This document shows positions 42,915 to 52,202 of a stretch of 64,000 bases of DNA, piece after piece (positions within the stretch are counted from its first letter, which is position 1; every line of letters begins with the position of its first letter). The translations under genes were made by a program, and so were the position numbers. Location of the stretch: the NCBI RefSeq assembly GCF_026127265.1, contig NZ_WWFG01000001.1:2829501-2893500 (forward strand), written 5' to 3'. Source of the DNA: Nostoc sp. KVJ3. GTDB taxonomy: Bacteria > Cyanobacteriota > Cyanobacteriia > Cyanobacteriales > Nostocaceae. The notes below the pieces were generated by a model. It was given only the letters and a program-made list of their open reading frames with translations. It was not told the origin of the DNA and did not search any database.

Positions 42915-44615
42915 CTACCAAAGACTCAGTTCATCGTCGAGTTCAGAATTGGATTTCTGTACTAGAGAATGTATTTGTTGATGACAGTAATAATGCACTA
43001 ATTCTAAATTAGCGTAACTATCGTTCCCACCTTGATGACAAGGGATTTTATGGTGCTTTTGTATGGGTTCATCTTTTAGTAATGATTCTCCACAGACAGT
43101 ACACTTAAAATCTTGTTTTTGGGCAAGCTGATGGTAACTAGGAATTAAACTTTTAGATTTAATATTCTGCCGATTTTCCCAATAAGATTTTAGCTCTGGG
43201 TCATCGGTAGAATAAGCACCTTTAACCATTGGATGCCTCCTAATATTGAACCAGCTAAACTTAAGTAAATGTTTTCCCGTGCGCTTGTTACCAAATACCC
43301 AGTAATCGCTTCTATCAAGGTTTAGCCTTCCCCAATAACGACGGTTATACCAAGATTGATTTTTCTTGGTGTGCATTCTTTTGGCGTACCTTCTTTCCCT
43401 GACAAACATCCATCTATCTAGAGAACTGAATATTTGCGAGGAAACTACAGTCCGGTAATAGTTGGCTATGCCCCGAATAATTGGGTTTAGCTTGTCTATG
43501 ACAAAATCAACACTACAACTTTTGTTATCAAGCCATACTTGTTTGATTTTATCCCGGATATTTTGCAAAGATTCAATGCTAGGTTTGATTAATACTTTCC
43601 TACCTGTTTTGGTAGTGGAATCAGGGTATTGTCTGATATGAAAGCCTAAAAAGTTGAATCCATCCAATAGCCGTACTATGTGGGTTTTTGACTCTGATAG
43701 AGTTAGACCTCTAGCAAACAGAAACTCTTGGAGGATATCATGGGCTTTTACAGCATCTTCCCGACTTTTGCAGAACACCACCAAATCATCGGCGTAGCGT
43801 ACAATACCTCGGTCGCCAATTGTATGACCGTTTTTATCGTAGCGAATGCCGAGAGCAGATTCCATACCATGCAAAGCTATATTCGCAAGTAGCGGTGAAA
43901 TAATTCCACCTTGAGGTACTCCAGCATTGGTATCATAGAAAACACTTTTATCCACATATCCCGCATTCAACCATTGTTGAATTAATTTTCTGGCTGGAAA
44001 ATTACCAATGGCATTAATTAGCGGCACATGAGAGATGTTATCAAAGCAACCTTTGATGTCCGCATCTACCACCCACTTTTTAGTGGAATTGGCTTTTGAC
44101 ATTGAATGTATCCTTTCAATCGCATCATGGCATGACCTTCCCGGTCTAAAGCCGTAGGAAGTGCGCTCAAAGTGCGCTTCCCAATAGGGTTCCAAGGCAT
44201 TTTTGACGATGGCTTGGAGACATCTATCGACAATACAAGGTATTCCGAGTGGTCTTTGTTTTCCATTGGATTTACGGATATACACCCGCTTGACTGGTAA
44301 CGGCTTCCAAGGAATAAATTTGGTGAGGATATCCACCAACAACCCTCTAGCTGCCGGGGTTTTTACCAGTAATCTATCTACCCCTGCTGTTTTACTGCCT
44401 TGGTTTAGTTGCGTAACTCTTCTAACGGAAAGTAGTATATTAGAGTAGCTACGCATAAGTAGCTTTTGAAGGCTGCCAACCTTTTTCAAGTTACCGCCAA
44501 TGGTTGCCTTGAAAATTCTCTGTCTTAGTCGCCTAACTACTCGGAACGCGTTTCTCCAGTTGACGCTATTCCAGTCAGTAGTTCTTCCGGTTACGTTCAC
44601 AATTTTTAATTGCAC
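42915..44615 (-). CDS. ltrA: Group II intron reverse transcriptase/maturase with HNH nuclease
   Basis: A 566-residue intron-encoded protein of full length. The reverse transcriptase domain (about 60-340) includes RPLGIPCIVDRCLQ, YGFRPGRSCHDAI, DADIKGCFDNISH, GVPQGGIISPLLANI and the active site Y274-A-D-D277. The maturase/X domain follows (about 360-460; GIANYYRTVVSS). The C-terminal HNH endonuclease (about 490-545) has a CTVCGESL zinc-binding pair, KHHKIPCHQGG and HYYCHQQIH. All motifs appear intact, so the intron may be mobile. It splices its own intron and primes reverse transcription at target DNA. Confidence 0.95.
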   Translation of the reverse strand: MQLKIVNVTGRTTDWNSVNWRNAFRVVRRLRQRIFKATIGGNLKKVGSLQKLLMRSYSNILLSVRRVTQLNQGSKTAGVDRLLVKTPAARGLLVDILTKFIPWKPLPVKRVYIRKSNGKQRPLGIPCIVDRCLQAIVKNALEPYWEAHFERTSYGFRPGRSCHDAIERIHSMSKANSTKKWVVDADIKGCFDNISHVPLINAIGNFPARKLIQQWLNAGYVDKSVFYDTNAGVPQGGIISPLLANIALHGMESALGIRYDKNGHTIGDRGIVRYADDLVVFCKSREDAVKAHDILQEFLFARGLTLSESKTHIVRLLDGFNFLGFHIRQYPDSTTKTGRKVLIKPSIESLQNIRDKIKQVWLDNKSCSVDFVIDKLNPIIRGIANYYRTVVSSQIFSSLDRWMFVRERRYAKRMHTKKNQSWYNRRYWGRLNLDRSDYWVFGNKRTGKHLLKFSWFNIRRHPMVKGAYSTDDPELKSYWENRQNIKSKSLIPSYHQLAQKQDFKCTVCGESLLKDEPIQKHHKIPCHQGGNDSYANLELVHYYCHQQIHSLVQKSNSELDDELSLW

Positions 44616-45211
44616 CTAACTTTTCCCGAAGAAGTTCGGTTTCCTTTGCATTAGACTTCAAGGGATTCACTCGCCACACGTCAGCACTCTTTCAAGTTGG
44701 TCATTTGACCTATCTGCCCAGTTATGTGTTCCTGTTACCTTTCGGTGTAGCAGCATTCGCTTTTTGCAGCATCTTACACCCACTGGGGAATTAAAGCGAG
44801 ATTACTCCCATCTCTACTCGTAACGTCTATCTAGCTACAAGACCCCATTGGGGTTACTTCGTATCACACGTGAGAGATACAGCTAGCTTGGGTTCCCTCT
44901 ATACACCGGGGGTTTTTGGTGTCTACTGATTCTGAGGATTGGGCAGAATCACTTTACCCCTTTTACCGTCTCAGCCGTTTTCGGTAATTCCTCTTCACGA
45001 TGCCTCAACGAGGATTCACATCTGTTAACCCTGTCTAGTTTTACCCTAGCGCTTCACCTAACTCTGCGGCTTGCTGATGTCGCGCATTTTACCCTCTAGC
45101 TTTGAAACATCGCAGTTACCCGCAATGCCCCTTCGGGCGAGTACTGGCTTTTGACACTTGCCACGAGTTTTTCTGAGGAACTCACTCTCTACGTGCAACC
45201 GATAGTCGCAC

Positions 45212-45543
45212 CCATCCCCTTTAGGGGAAGTGGTTATGTAAAGTCGATCAAGGGTCATTTATACTATGCAGCTCCCCTGTTTCCATCCCCGTTAGGGGAA
45301 GTGGTTATGGAAAGATTGGCTCCCTTCTTCCTGATTGGAATTTTGATTGCACTGTTTTCATCCCCGTTAGGGGAAGTGGTTATGGAAAGTATCGTCGATG
45401 TGGCCGAGGTTCAGCCCCTGAACTTCGAGTTTCCATCCCCGTTAGGGGAAGTGGTTATGGAAAGTCACGAGCCTCGGTGTCCTAAGCCAAATGGCACCAC
45501 ATGGCTAGTTTCCATCCCCGTTAGGGGAAGTGGTTATGGAAAG
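45212..45543 (-). CRISPR. Short CRISPR array, five repeats, terminal one cut by intron
   Basis: Four 36-nt repeats at 45279-45314, 45354-45389 (one mismatch), 45429-45464 and 45508-45543 read GTTTCCATCCCCGTTAGG then GGAAGTGGTTATGGAAAG on the plus strand. A fifth, degenerate copy (45212-45243) lacks GTTT and has two substitutions. Spacers are 35, 39, 39 and 43 nt and unlike each other. The repeat read on the minus strand ends ATGGAAAC, like many cyanobacterial repeats, and the degenerate copy is at the left. Both suggest leftward transcription with the leader at 45544 onward. No cas genes are in the window. Confidence 0.93.
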
Positions 45544-45847
45544 AGTTCACTTCTGGAAGCCTTGCTAGGAGTGGGTTATAAACCCCTTAATCGACGCATC
45601 TTTTGATGAAGACAAAAATTCGTCAATTTTGTAGCCTAAAAGCCTTACTACACAAGGCATCGACACACCTCAACGAAGTTATGCGGTTTTCAAGGTTCGG
45701 GCGAGATGCGTCGATGAAGTTCAACATATTGAATATAAAGTTATATATACTACCTTCAACCTGTCAAGTATTTAATAAATAAATTAACAATTGTAAGCAG
45801 GGTGACTTTATCTAGAGCAATTTGGAAACTAATTAGAGAAGCAAACA
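45544..45847 (-). promoter_or_regulatory. Probable CRISPR leader region
   Basis: About 300 AT-rich bases next to the intact end of the array with no gene. It contains TTAATCGACGCATCTTTTGATGAAG (from 45587) and GAGATGCGTCGATGAAG (from 45703), whose TCGACGCATCT/AGATGCGTCGA cores are perfect inverted repeats. By position this should hold the array promoter and adaptation signals; no promoter is pinpointed. Confidence 0.45.
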
Positions 45848-45897
45848 GCGATGCCTTCACAATAGGCATCGCGGATTTTAGATCAAATCTAAAATCC
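45848..45897 (-). terminator. Two stacked hairpins after pnp
   Basis: Just downstream of the pnp stop on the minus strand, GGATTTTAGAT/ATCTAAAATCC (45873-45897) forms an 11-bp stem. GCGATGCC/GGCATCGC (45848-45872) forms a second stem, followed by TGTTTGCTTC. Probable terminator and 3' protection. Confidence 0.6.
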
Positions 45898-45906
45898 CAA
45901 ATCGAG

Positions 45907-48063
45907 TTACCGATTCACCGCCGCCGCTTCTCGTGCTGCTGCTGCTTGATCTGGGTGGATACCCAAGCGGGTGAGATTAATCCGACCTTTGTTATCAATT
46001 TCGCGCACTTTGATAATCACTTCGTCGCCCACCGCTACTTCATCCTCAACTTTGCCAACGCGGTAGTCAGCTAGTTGTGAAATGTGGATCATCCCTTCTT
46101 TCCCTGGCAAAAATTCCACAAATGCACCTATTGGTATAATCCGAGTGATGCGTCCTGCATAGACATCCCCTTCGTGCAACTTGCGGGTCATGCCTTGAAT
46201 GATGTTTCTGGCTCTCTTGGCCTTGTTCTCATCCACAGCCGAAATTGTCACGGTGCCATCATCTTCGATGTCAATTTTTGCACCAGTTTCCTCTGTAATC
46301 CCCTTAATAGTCTTGCCTCCAGGCCCGATAACTAGACCAATCATGTCTGAATCAATCTTGATTGTTAACAGACGTGGGGCATAAGGTGAGGTTTCAATCC
46401 GTGGCGTGTCAATGCAAGCGAGCATTTTCTCCAAAATGTGCAACCTAGCTGCTTTAGCTTGGTGGACGGCTTGGGCTATAACATCCAATGACAAACCGGA
46501 GATTTTCATATCCATTTGCAAGGCGGTTATTCCGGTATCTGTACCGGCAACTTTGAAGTCCATGTCGCCCAAAAAGTCTTCAATCCCCTGAATATCGGTG
46601 AGGATTCGCACTTCGTCCCCATCCTTAATCAGACCCATTGCTGCGCCACTGACGGGTTTGAGAATTGGTACACCAGCATCCATCAGGGCGAGGGTGGAAC
46701 CGCAGACTGAACCCATTGAGGTGGAACCGTTGGAAGAAAGTACTTCCGATACGATGCGAATCACGTAGGGAAATTCTTCTTTTGAGGGTAGCACAGGTAG
46801 TAAGGCTCTCTCTGCTAATGCCCCGTGACCAATTTCGCGTCTTCCTGGAGAACGCATTGGCTTGGTTTCCCCCACTGAAAACGGCGGGAAGTTGTAATGA
46901 TGCAGATAACGCTTGTGTTGGTCTAACTGCATATCATCGTTGAGGTTTTGAGCATCCCCTGGTGTACCCAGAGTACAAGCGGATAATACCTGAGTCAGTT
47001 CTCGGTTAAATAAACCGCTACCGTGGACTCGCTTTGGTAAGACACCAACTGAACAAGAAACACGACGTACTTCATCGAGTTTACGACCATCAACGCGGAT
47101 GTTATCTTCGATAATTTGCCGCCGCATGAAGTACTTGGTAATATCTTTAAAAGTGTTACCAAGTGCCTTGCTATTTGCAGTTGCGGCAACTCGAATTGGA
47201 TCTTCTTCTGGCAGTTCCTTAATCGTCGTGGCAATTTCATCCTTGACGACATCTAAAGCTGCATCGCGTTCGGGTTTGGTGAAGGTAAATTGTGACAGGA
47301 TTTTCTTAATCTGGGCGCTGGTGCGATCGCGGATATAATTTTCTAGCGTCTGATCTGGTTCTGGTGGTGCTTCATGGACTATTACCAAACCCAGTTCTGC
47401 TACTAAATCTTGCTGCGCTTTGATTAAGTCCCGCACTGCTTCATAACCAAAGTCAATTGCCTCGATAATATCGCGCTCTGGCAACTGATTAGCTCCCGCC
47501 TCCACCATGATTACGCCATGTGGTGAACCGGCTACTACCAGATCCAAATCTCCGGCTTCAATTTCTGCATAAGTGGGGTTAATAATGAAATCATCTCCCA
47601 CTAAACCAACGCGAACTGCTGCCATTGGCCCGTTAAAAGGAATCTGGGCAATCAGGGTAGCGATGGAAGCGCCTGTAACTGCTAGCACATCGGGGGGAAC
47701 TAACTCGTCCATCGATAGCGTTAAGGCAATAATTTGCAGGTCATCCCGTAACCATGAGGGGAACAAAGGACGCATGGGACGGTCTATAAGACGGCTGGTG
47801 AGAATTGTTTTTTCTGGTGGACGACCTTCTCGCCGCATGATCCCGCCGGGAATCCTACCAGCTGCATATAGCCTTTCTTCATAATCTACAGTGAGGGGAA
47901 GAAAATCAATGCCTTCTCTGGCTTGCGATCGCGTAGCTGTCACTAAAACAGATGTGTCCCCTGATTCTATCAAAACCGACCCACCTGCCTGGGGAGCTAG
48001 CAAGCCTACTTTCAGCCGAATATCCCTACCATCGAAGGATATTGACTTATCAACTTCTGCCAT
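45907..48063 (-). CDS. pnp: Polyribonucleotide nucleotidyltransferase (PNPase)
   Basis: A 718-residue 3'-to-5' phosphorolytic exoribonuclease. Two RNase PH-like domains (about 10-230 and 305-545) flank a helical domain, followed by KH (LVIGPGGKTIKGITEETGAKI, about 560-620) and S1 (GDVYAGRITRIIPIGAFVEFLPGKEG, about 628-695). Length and domain order are standard. In cyanobacteria it degrades and polyadenylates RNA. It is divergent from nothing close: the GNAT gene upstream is on the same strand about 100 bp away. The gene is transcribed toward the CRISPR array and hairpins follow its stop. Confidence 0.96.
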   Translation of the reverse strand: MAEVDKSISFDGRDIRLKVGLLAPQAGGSVLIESGDTSVLVTATRSQAREGIDFLPLTVDYEERLYAAGRIPGGIMRREGRPPEKTILTSRLIDRPMRPLFPSWLRDDLQIIALTLSMDELVPPDVLAVTGASIATLIAQIPFNGPMAAVRVGLVGDDFIINPTYAEIEAGDLDLVVAGSPHGVIMVEAGANQLPERDIIEAIDFGYEAVRDLIKAQQDLVAELGLVIVHEAPPEPDQTLENYIRDRTSAQIKKILSQFTFTKPERDAALDVVKDEIATTIKELPEEDPIRVAATANSKALGNTFKDITKYFMRRQIIEDNIRVDGRKLDEVRRVSCSVGVLPKRVHGSGLFNRELTQVLSACTLGTPGDAQNLNDDMQLDQHKRYLHHYNFPPFSVGETKPMRSPGRREIGHGALAERALLPVLPSKEEFPYVIRIVSEVLSSNGSTSMGSVCGSTLALMDAGVPILKPVSGAAMGLIKDGDEVRILTDIQGIEDFLGDMDFKVAGTDTGITALQMDMKISGLSLDVIAQAVHQAKAARLHILEKMLACIDTPRIETSPYAPRLLTIKIDSDMIGLVIGPGGKTIKGITEETGAKIDIEDDGTVTISAVDENKAKRARNIIQGMTRKLHEGDVYAGRITRIIPIGAFVEFLPGKEGMIHISQLADYRVGKVEDEVAVGDEVIIKVREIDNKGRINLTRLGIHPDQAAAAREAAAVNR

Positions 48064-48164
48064 TCAGTTCTTTTTCCTTCTCTTTCGCTATTCTCTTTCT
48101 GTGGCAATCCTAACATTTATGCACTAGGGCTGACTTCTAGTACATACAAAGATAGAGAAGTGGT

Positions 48165-48710
48165 TCAACCCAAAGCACGATACATCATCAGCGCGTCTAC
48201 CACTTGTTCATCCCCTAGCTTTGCCGCACGGGGAATTCGCCCAATAATCTCAAATCCTAACGATTGCCAAAGGGTAATTGAAGGTATATTAGTTTCAAAG
48301 ACCAAATTGAACATCACAGCCTCGTAGCCCAGGTTTGCTGCTATTGAGAGCATCGCCTCTCCCATGAACCGCCCAATCCCCTGACCGCGTAACCCAGGTT
48401 GTACAATAAAACCAGCGTTGCAAATATGGCAACACCGACCGGGGAAGTTTGGCTTTAAATAAAACGCCCCTAATATTTCTTTTGGTTTGTGTTTAGCATC
48501 CTCACCAGATGCCCTGACAACAAAGGCATCCTTGCTTAACCAGTAAGTTGAAAATTCTGCCGGAGCTAGAGGTTGCTTTTGGGGATAAGTTTTACCTTCA
48601 ACAATTACAACATTGAGTAATGCTCTTACAACCTCCTGTTCTTGAGGATGCATATAATCTAGTTCTACTATTATGTTATTTTTTATAACTTTAACAAGGG
48701 GGAAATTCAT
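48165..48710 (-). CDS. GNAT-family N-acetyltransferase
   Basis: A 181-residue acetyltransferase. The acetyl-CoA loop is in GFIVQPGLRGQGIGRFMGEAML (about 108-130), and the later SITLWQSLGFEIIGRIPRAA is the usual GNAT end. The substrate, which could be a small molecule or protein N-terminus, cannot be told. The region ILGAFYLKPNFPGRCCHICNAG just before the motif is typical of the family. Same strand as pnp but probably its own transcript. Confidence 0.85.
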   Translation of the reverse strand: MNFPLVKVIKNNIIVELDYMHPQEQEVVRALLNVVIVEGKTYPQKQPLAPAEFSTYWLSKDAFVVRASGEDAKHKPKEILGAFYLKPNFPGRCCHICNAGFIVQPGLRGQGIGRFMGEAMLSIAANLGYEAVMFNLVFETNIPSITLWQSLGFEIIGRIPRAAKLGDEQVVDALMMYRALG

Positions 48711-48853
48711 GATTAATAATGTTTATGCAAAATGAGTATTTAGAATTTTATTATGTGCAGCTATTTTATTATAAATGTTATTGATAAGATGTAGAAATTA
48801 GAGTTTTTGCGAGTTAAATTATTTAATTTTACGATAAACTGAGTAGTTAGCAA

Positions 48854-51800
48854 ATGGCGATTTTACACGGTAATTGGTTACTAAAAAGTCAAAAGGGTTG
48901 TTTATTTATTTGGGGAGAAACTTGGCGATCGCCACGAGCGAATTTTGAGCCTAATGGATCTGGAGATATCCCGGTACATCCATTGGCAATGACATCGGTT
49001 GAGTTAAGCGAGTGGTTGGTTTCCCAGAAGATGGCGATTACCAACTTTATCCAGCAACCGCAAATTGCGTTCGCCCCTGGCGTTGGCGGAGCCATCGCTA
49101 CTACTGGGCGAACCCGGAAAGCCCCCAGTCCTACTGAGATCAGTTTACCAACCCACTCCCAAATTATTGCCCTACCAACTTATATCCCAGAAGATACATC
49201 TGCGATTTTCCCCGTGCATTCTGCCAGCTTGGGATTAGAAACAGACTCCCCGCAATATTTACAACCGTGGCAAGTTGAGGGTTTTTCTCTCAACCCCAGC
49301 GAGGCGGTAAAATTTCTCGCTGCGATTCCTCTAAATGCTGCAAAAGGTGAAGATGCCTTTTTAGGAGGAGATTTACGTTTTTGGTCGCAAGTTGCCCGAT
49401 GGAGTTTAGATTTAATTTCGCGGTGTAAGTTTTTACCAAGAATTGACAGACAATCAGATGGTGCATTTGCTGCTAAATGGCAAGTACTTCTAGACAGTGC
49501 TGTAGATGGAACCCGCCTAGAAAAATTTTCTGCGGATATGCCGTTGGTTTGTCGTACTTATCAAGAGGGAGTGGGGAGAGATGAGGGAGATGAATTAATC
49601 ATCAATGCCCCATGCCCAATGTATGTAAATTTCCCTACCGAACCTCAAGAATTACTTTTAGGATTTCTCAACAGTACGATAGATGCCCAAGTGCGAGAAA
49701 TGATAGGTTCTCAACCTCCAATTGAACCTAAAACCGCAACAGGTAAAGATGCGGTGCGACAATGGTTGCAAGGCTTAAGCAGTGCATCTCATCCAATCAA
49801 TGCAGATGTAAATGAAGTGGAACGACTGGAAGCTGCGCTAAAAGCTTGGACGATGCCGCTACAATACCAATTAACTCTTAAGACTTTATTTCGTACTTGT
49901 TTTCAACTGCGTTCTCCAGAGTCAGGCGAAACAGATTGGACATTGGCGTATTTTCTGCAAGCAGCTGATGATTCTGAGTTTGTGGTGGATGCAGCAACTA
50001 TTTGGAACAATCCAGTTGAACGATTTATTTATGAAAATCGGACAATTGAGCAACCACAAGAAACGTTTTTGCGAGGTTTGGGGCTAGCTTCTCGATTGTA
50101 TCCTGCGATCGCACCCAGCTTTGAAACAGAATATCCCCAATCTTCTCATCTCACCCCCATCCAAGCTTATGAGTTTATCAAAGCTGTGGCTTGGAGATTG
50201 GAAGACAGTGGTTTGGGAGTAATTTTACCTCCCAGTTTAGCGAATCGTGAAGGATGGGCGAACCGTTTGGGTTTAAAAATTACAGCCGAAACCCCAAAGA
50301 AAAAGCAGGGACGTTTAGGCTTGCAAAGTCTGCTAAATTTCCAATGGCAATTAGCAATTGGGGGACAAACTATTTCTAAAGCTGAGTTTGATAAACTTGT
50401 GGCTTTAAATAGTCCGCTAGTGGAAATTAACGGCGAGTGGGTGGAATTGCGCCCCCAAGATATCAAAACAGCCCAAACCTTTTTTACCACTCGCAAAGAC
50501 CAAATGTCCCTTTCCTTGGAAGATGCCTTGCGTTTTAGTACAGGGGATACCCAGGTAATTGAAAAATTACCAGTAGTCAGCTTTGAGGCATCAGGGGCAT
50601 TGCAAGAGTTGATAGGCGCGTTAAGCAATAATCAAGCGATCGCACCTTTACCCACACCAACAGGCTTTAAAGGGCAGTTGCGACCCTATCAAGAACGAGG
50701 TGCTGCTTGGCTATCCTTCTTAGAACGTTGGGGTTTAGGCGCGTGTCTCGCCGACGATATGGGACTCGGTAAAACCGTGCAGTTCATCGCTTTTTTGCTA
50801 CATCTCAAAGAACAAGATGCACTCGAAAATCCAACACTGCTAGTTTGTCCAACTTCTGTTTTAGGCAACTGGGAAAGGGAAGTAAATAAATTTGCACCAA
50901 GCCTGAAAATTTTGCAATATCACGGTGACAAACGCCCAAAAGGTAAAGCGTTTTTAGAAGCAGTAAAAAAACATGATTTAATCGTCACCAGCTATTCACT
51001 TCTTCATCGAGATATCAAATCATTAGAAAGTGTCTCTTGGCAGATAATTGTTTTAGATGAAGCCCAGAATGTGAAAAATTCTGAGGCGAAGCAGTCAAAA
51101 GCAGTGCGGCAATTAAAAGCTACATTTCGCATTGCCTTAACGGGGACACCTGTAGAAAATAGACTGCAAGAACTTTGGTCTATTTTAGATTTTCTCAATC
51201 CAGGATATTTAGGCAACAAGCAATTTTTCCAGCGTCGATTTGCCATGCCAATTGAAAAGTATGGAGATACGGCTTCTTTGGGTCAATTACGTTCATTAGT
51301 TCAGCCATTTATACTGCGGCGATTGAAAAGCGATCGCGACATCATTCAAGACTTACCAGATAAGCAAGAAATGACCGTATTTTGCGGTCTAACTGGCGAC
51401 CAAGCCGCACTTTATCAACAAGTTGTAGAACAATCTTTAGTCGAGATTGAATCTGCGGAAGGATTACAACGCAGGGGCATGATTTTAGGTTTACTAATCA
51501 AACTCAAACAAATCTGTAATCATCCGTCCCAATACTTAAAACAGACGACATTAGAACAACATCATTCAGCCAAACTACTGCGGCTAGAAGAAATGTTAGA
51601 AGAAGTTTTAGCAGAAGGCGATCGCGCTTTAATCTTCACACAATTTGCTGAGTGGGGTAAATTACTTAAACCCTATTTAGAAAAACAGCTTGGGCGAGAA
51701 ATATTCTTTTTATATGGTAGCACCAGTAAAAAACAACGAGAGGAAATGATCGACCGTTTCCAACACGATCCTCAAGGGCCGCCGATTATGATTCTTTCTC

Positions 51801-52120
51801 TAAAAGCCGGTGGAGTAGGATTAAATTTAACACGAGCAAATCATGTATTCCACTTTGATAGATGGTGGAATCCAGCCGTAGAAAATCAAGCCACAGATAG
51901 AGTATTTCGCATTGGTCAAACCCGGAATGTGCAAGTACATAAATTTGTTTGCACAGGCACTTTAGAAGAAAAAATTCATGACATGATTGAAAGTAAAAAA
52001 CAACTAGCTGAACAAGTTGTAGGTGCTGGTGAAGAATGGTTAACTGAAATGGATACAGACCAACTTCGGAACTTACTAATACTAGACCGCAGTGCAATAA
52101 TTGACGATGATGCAGAATAA
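48854..52120 (+). CDS. SNF2-family DEAD/DEAH helicase-like ATPase
   Basis: A 1088-residue Swi2/Snf2-related ATPase. The N-terminal half is the bacterial SNF2_assoc region. The motor begins with LADDMGLGKTVQF (K640, T641), the Walker B is D735-E-A-Q738, then LTGTPVENRLQELWSI, and C-terminal motifs FTQFAEWG, LSLKAGGVGLNLTRANHVFH and DRVFRIGQTRNVQVHKF. It should translocate on duplex DNA. The next gene, 82 bp downstream, encodes a SWIM zinc-finger protein that is a common partner of such ATPases. Two short inserts (about residues 73-92 and 238-257) look like translated repeat DNA. Confidence 0.9.
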   Translation: MAILHGNWLLKSQKGCLFIWGETWRSPRANFEPNGSGDIPVHPLAMTSVELSEWLVSQKMAITNFIQQPQIAFAPGVGGAIATTGRTRKAPSPTEISLPTHSQIIALPTYIPEDTSAIFPVHSASLGLETDSPQYLQPWQVEGFSLNPSEAVKFLAAIPLNAAKGEDAFLGGDLRFWSQVARWSLDLISRCKFLPRIDRQSDGAFAAKWQVLLDSAVDGTRLEKFSADMPLVCRTYQEGVGRDEGDELIINAPCPMYVNFPTEPQELLLGFLNSTIDAQVREMIGSQPPIEPKTATGKDAVRQWLQGLSSASHPINADVNEVERLEAALKAWTMPLQYQLTLKTLFRTCFQLRSPESGETDWTLAYFLQAADDSEFVVDAATIWNNPVERFIYENRTIEQPQETFLRGLGLASRLYPAIAPSFETEYPQSSHLTPIQAYEFIKAVAWRLEDSGLGVILPPSLANREGWANRLGLKITAETPKKKQGRLGLQSLLNFQWQLAIGGQTISKAEFDKLVALNSPLVEINGEWVELRPQDIKTAQTFFTTRKDQMSLSLEDALRFSTGDTQVIEKLPVVSFEASGALQELIGALSNNQAIAPLPTPTGFKGQLRPYQERGAAWLSFLERWGLGACLADDMGLGKTVQFIAFLLHLKEQDALENPTLLVCPTSVLGNWEREVNKFAPSLKILQYHGDKRPKGKAFLEAVKKHDLIVTSYSLLHRDIKSLESVSWQIIVLDEAQNVKNSEAKQSKAVRQLKATFRIALTGTPVENRLQELWSILDFLNPGYLGNKQFFQRRFAMPIEKYGDTASLGQLRSLVQPFILRRLKSDRDIIQDLPDKQEMTVFCGLTGDQAALYQQVVEQSLVEIESAEGLQRRGMILGLLIKLKQICNHPSQYLKQTTLEQHHSAKLLRLEEMLEEVLAEGDRALIFTQFAEWGKLLKPYLEKQLGREIFFLYGSTSKKQREEMIDRFQHDPQGPPIMILSLKAGGVGLNLTRANHVFHFDRWWNPAVENQATDRVFRIGQTRNVQVHKFVCTGTLEEKIHDMIESKKQLAEQVVGAGEEWLTEMDTDQLRNLLILDRSAIIDDDAE

Positions 52121-52202
52121 GTTTTTAGTCAGGACTTTAGTCCTTAATTTGAGTGCTAAAGCTCTCACTACGAACCAGTCAAATAAAATTTTTAATTGAT
52201 TT

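Larger units (their letters stand above)
42824..45211 (-). mobile_element. Complete group II intron inserted in a CRISPR repeat
   Basis: The minus strand from 45211 begins GTGCGACTATCGG, a canonical group II 5' end. A structured ribozyme region (45211-44616) is followed by the maturase gene in domain IV, then domain V (42865-42900) and a domain VI-like hairpin, ending near CTACCCATT at 42824. Size is 2388 bp. The 5' exon is a CRISPR repeat ending GGGGATGG and the 3' exon begins AAAC, exactly the four bases missing from that repeat. One-base uncertainty applies at the 3' end, because a canonical AT end would place it at 42825. Confidence 0.85.

Noticed and set aside
45151..45606. 151-residue plus-strand frame over the CRISPR array
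   Set aside because: It is made of CRISPR repeats and spacers plus the intron end; not a gene.
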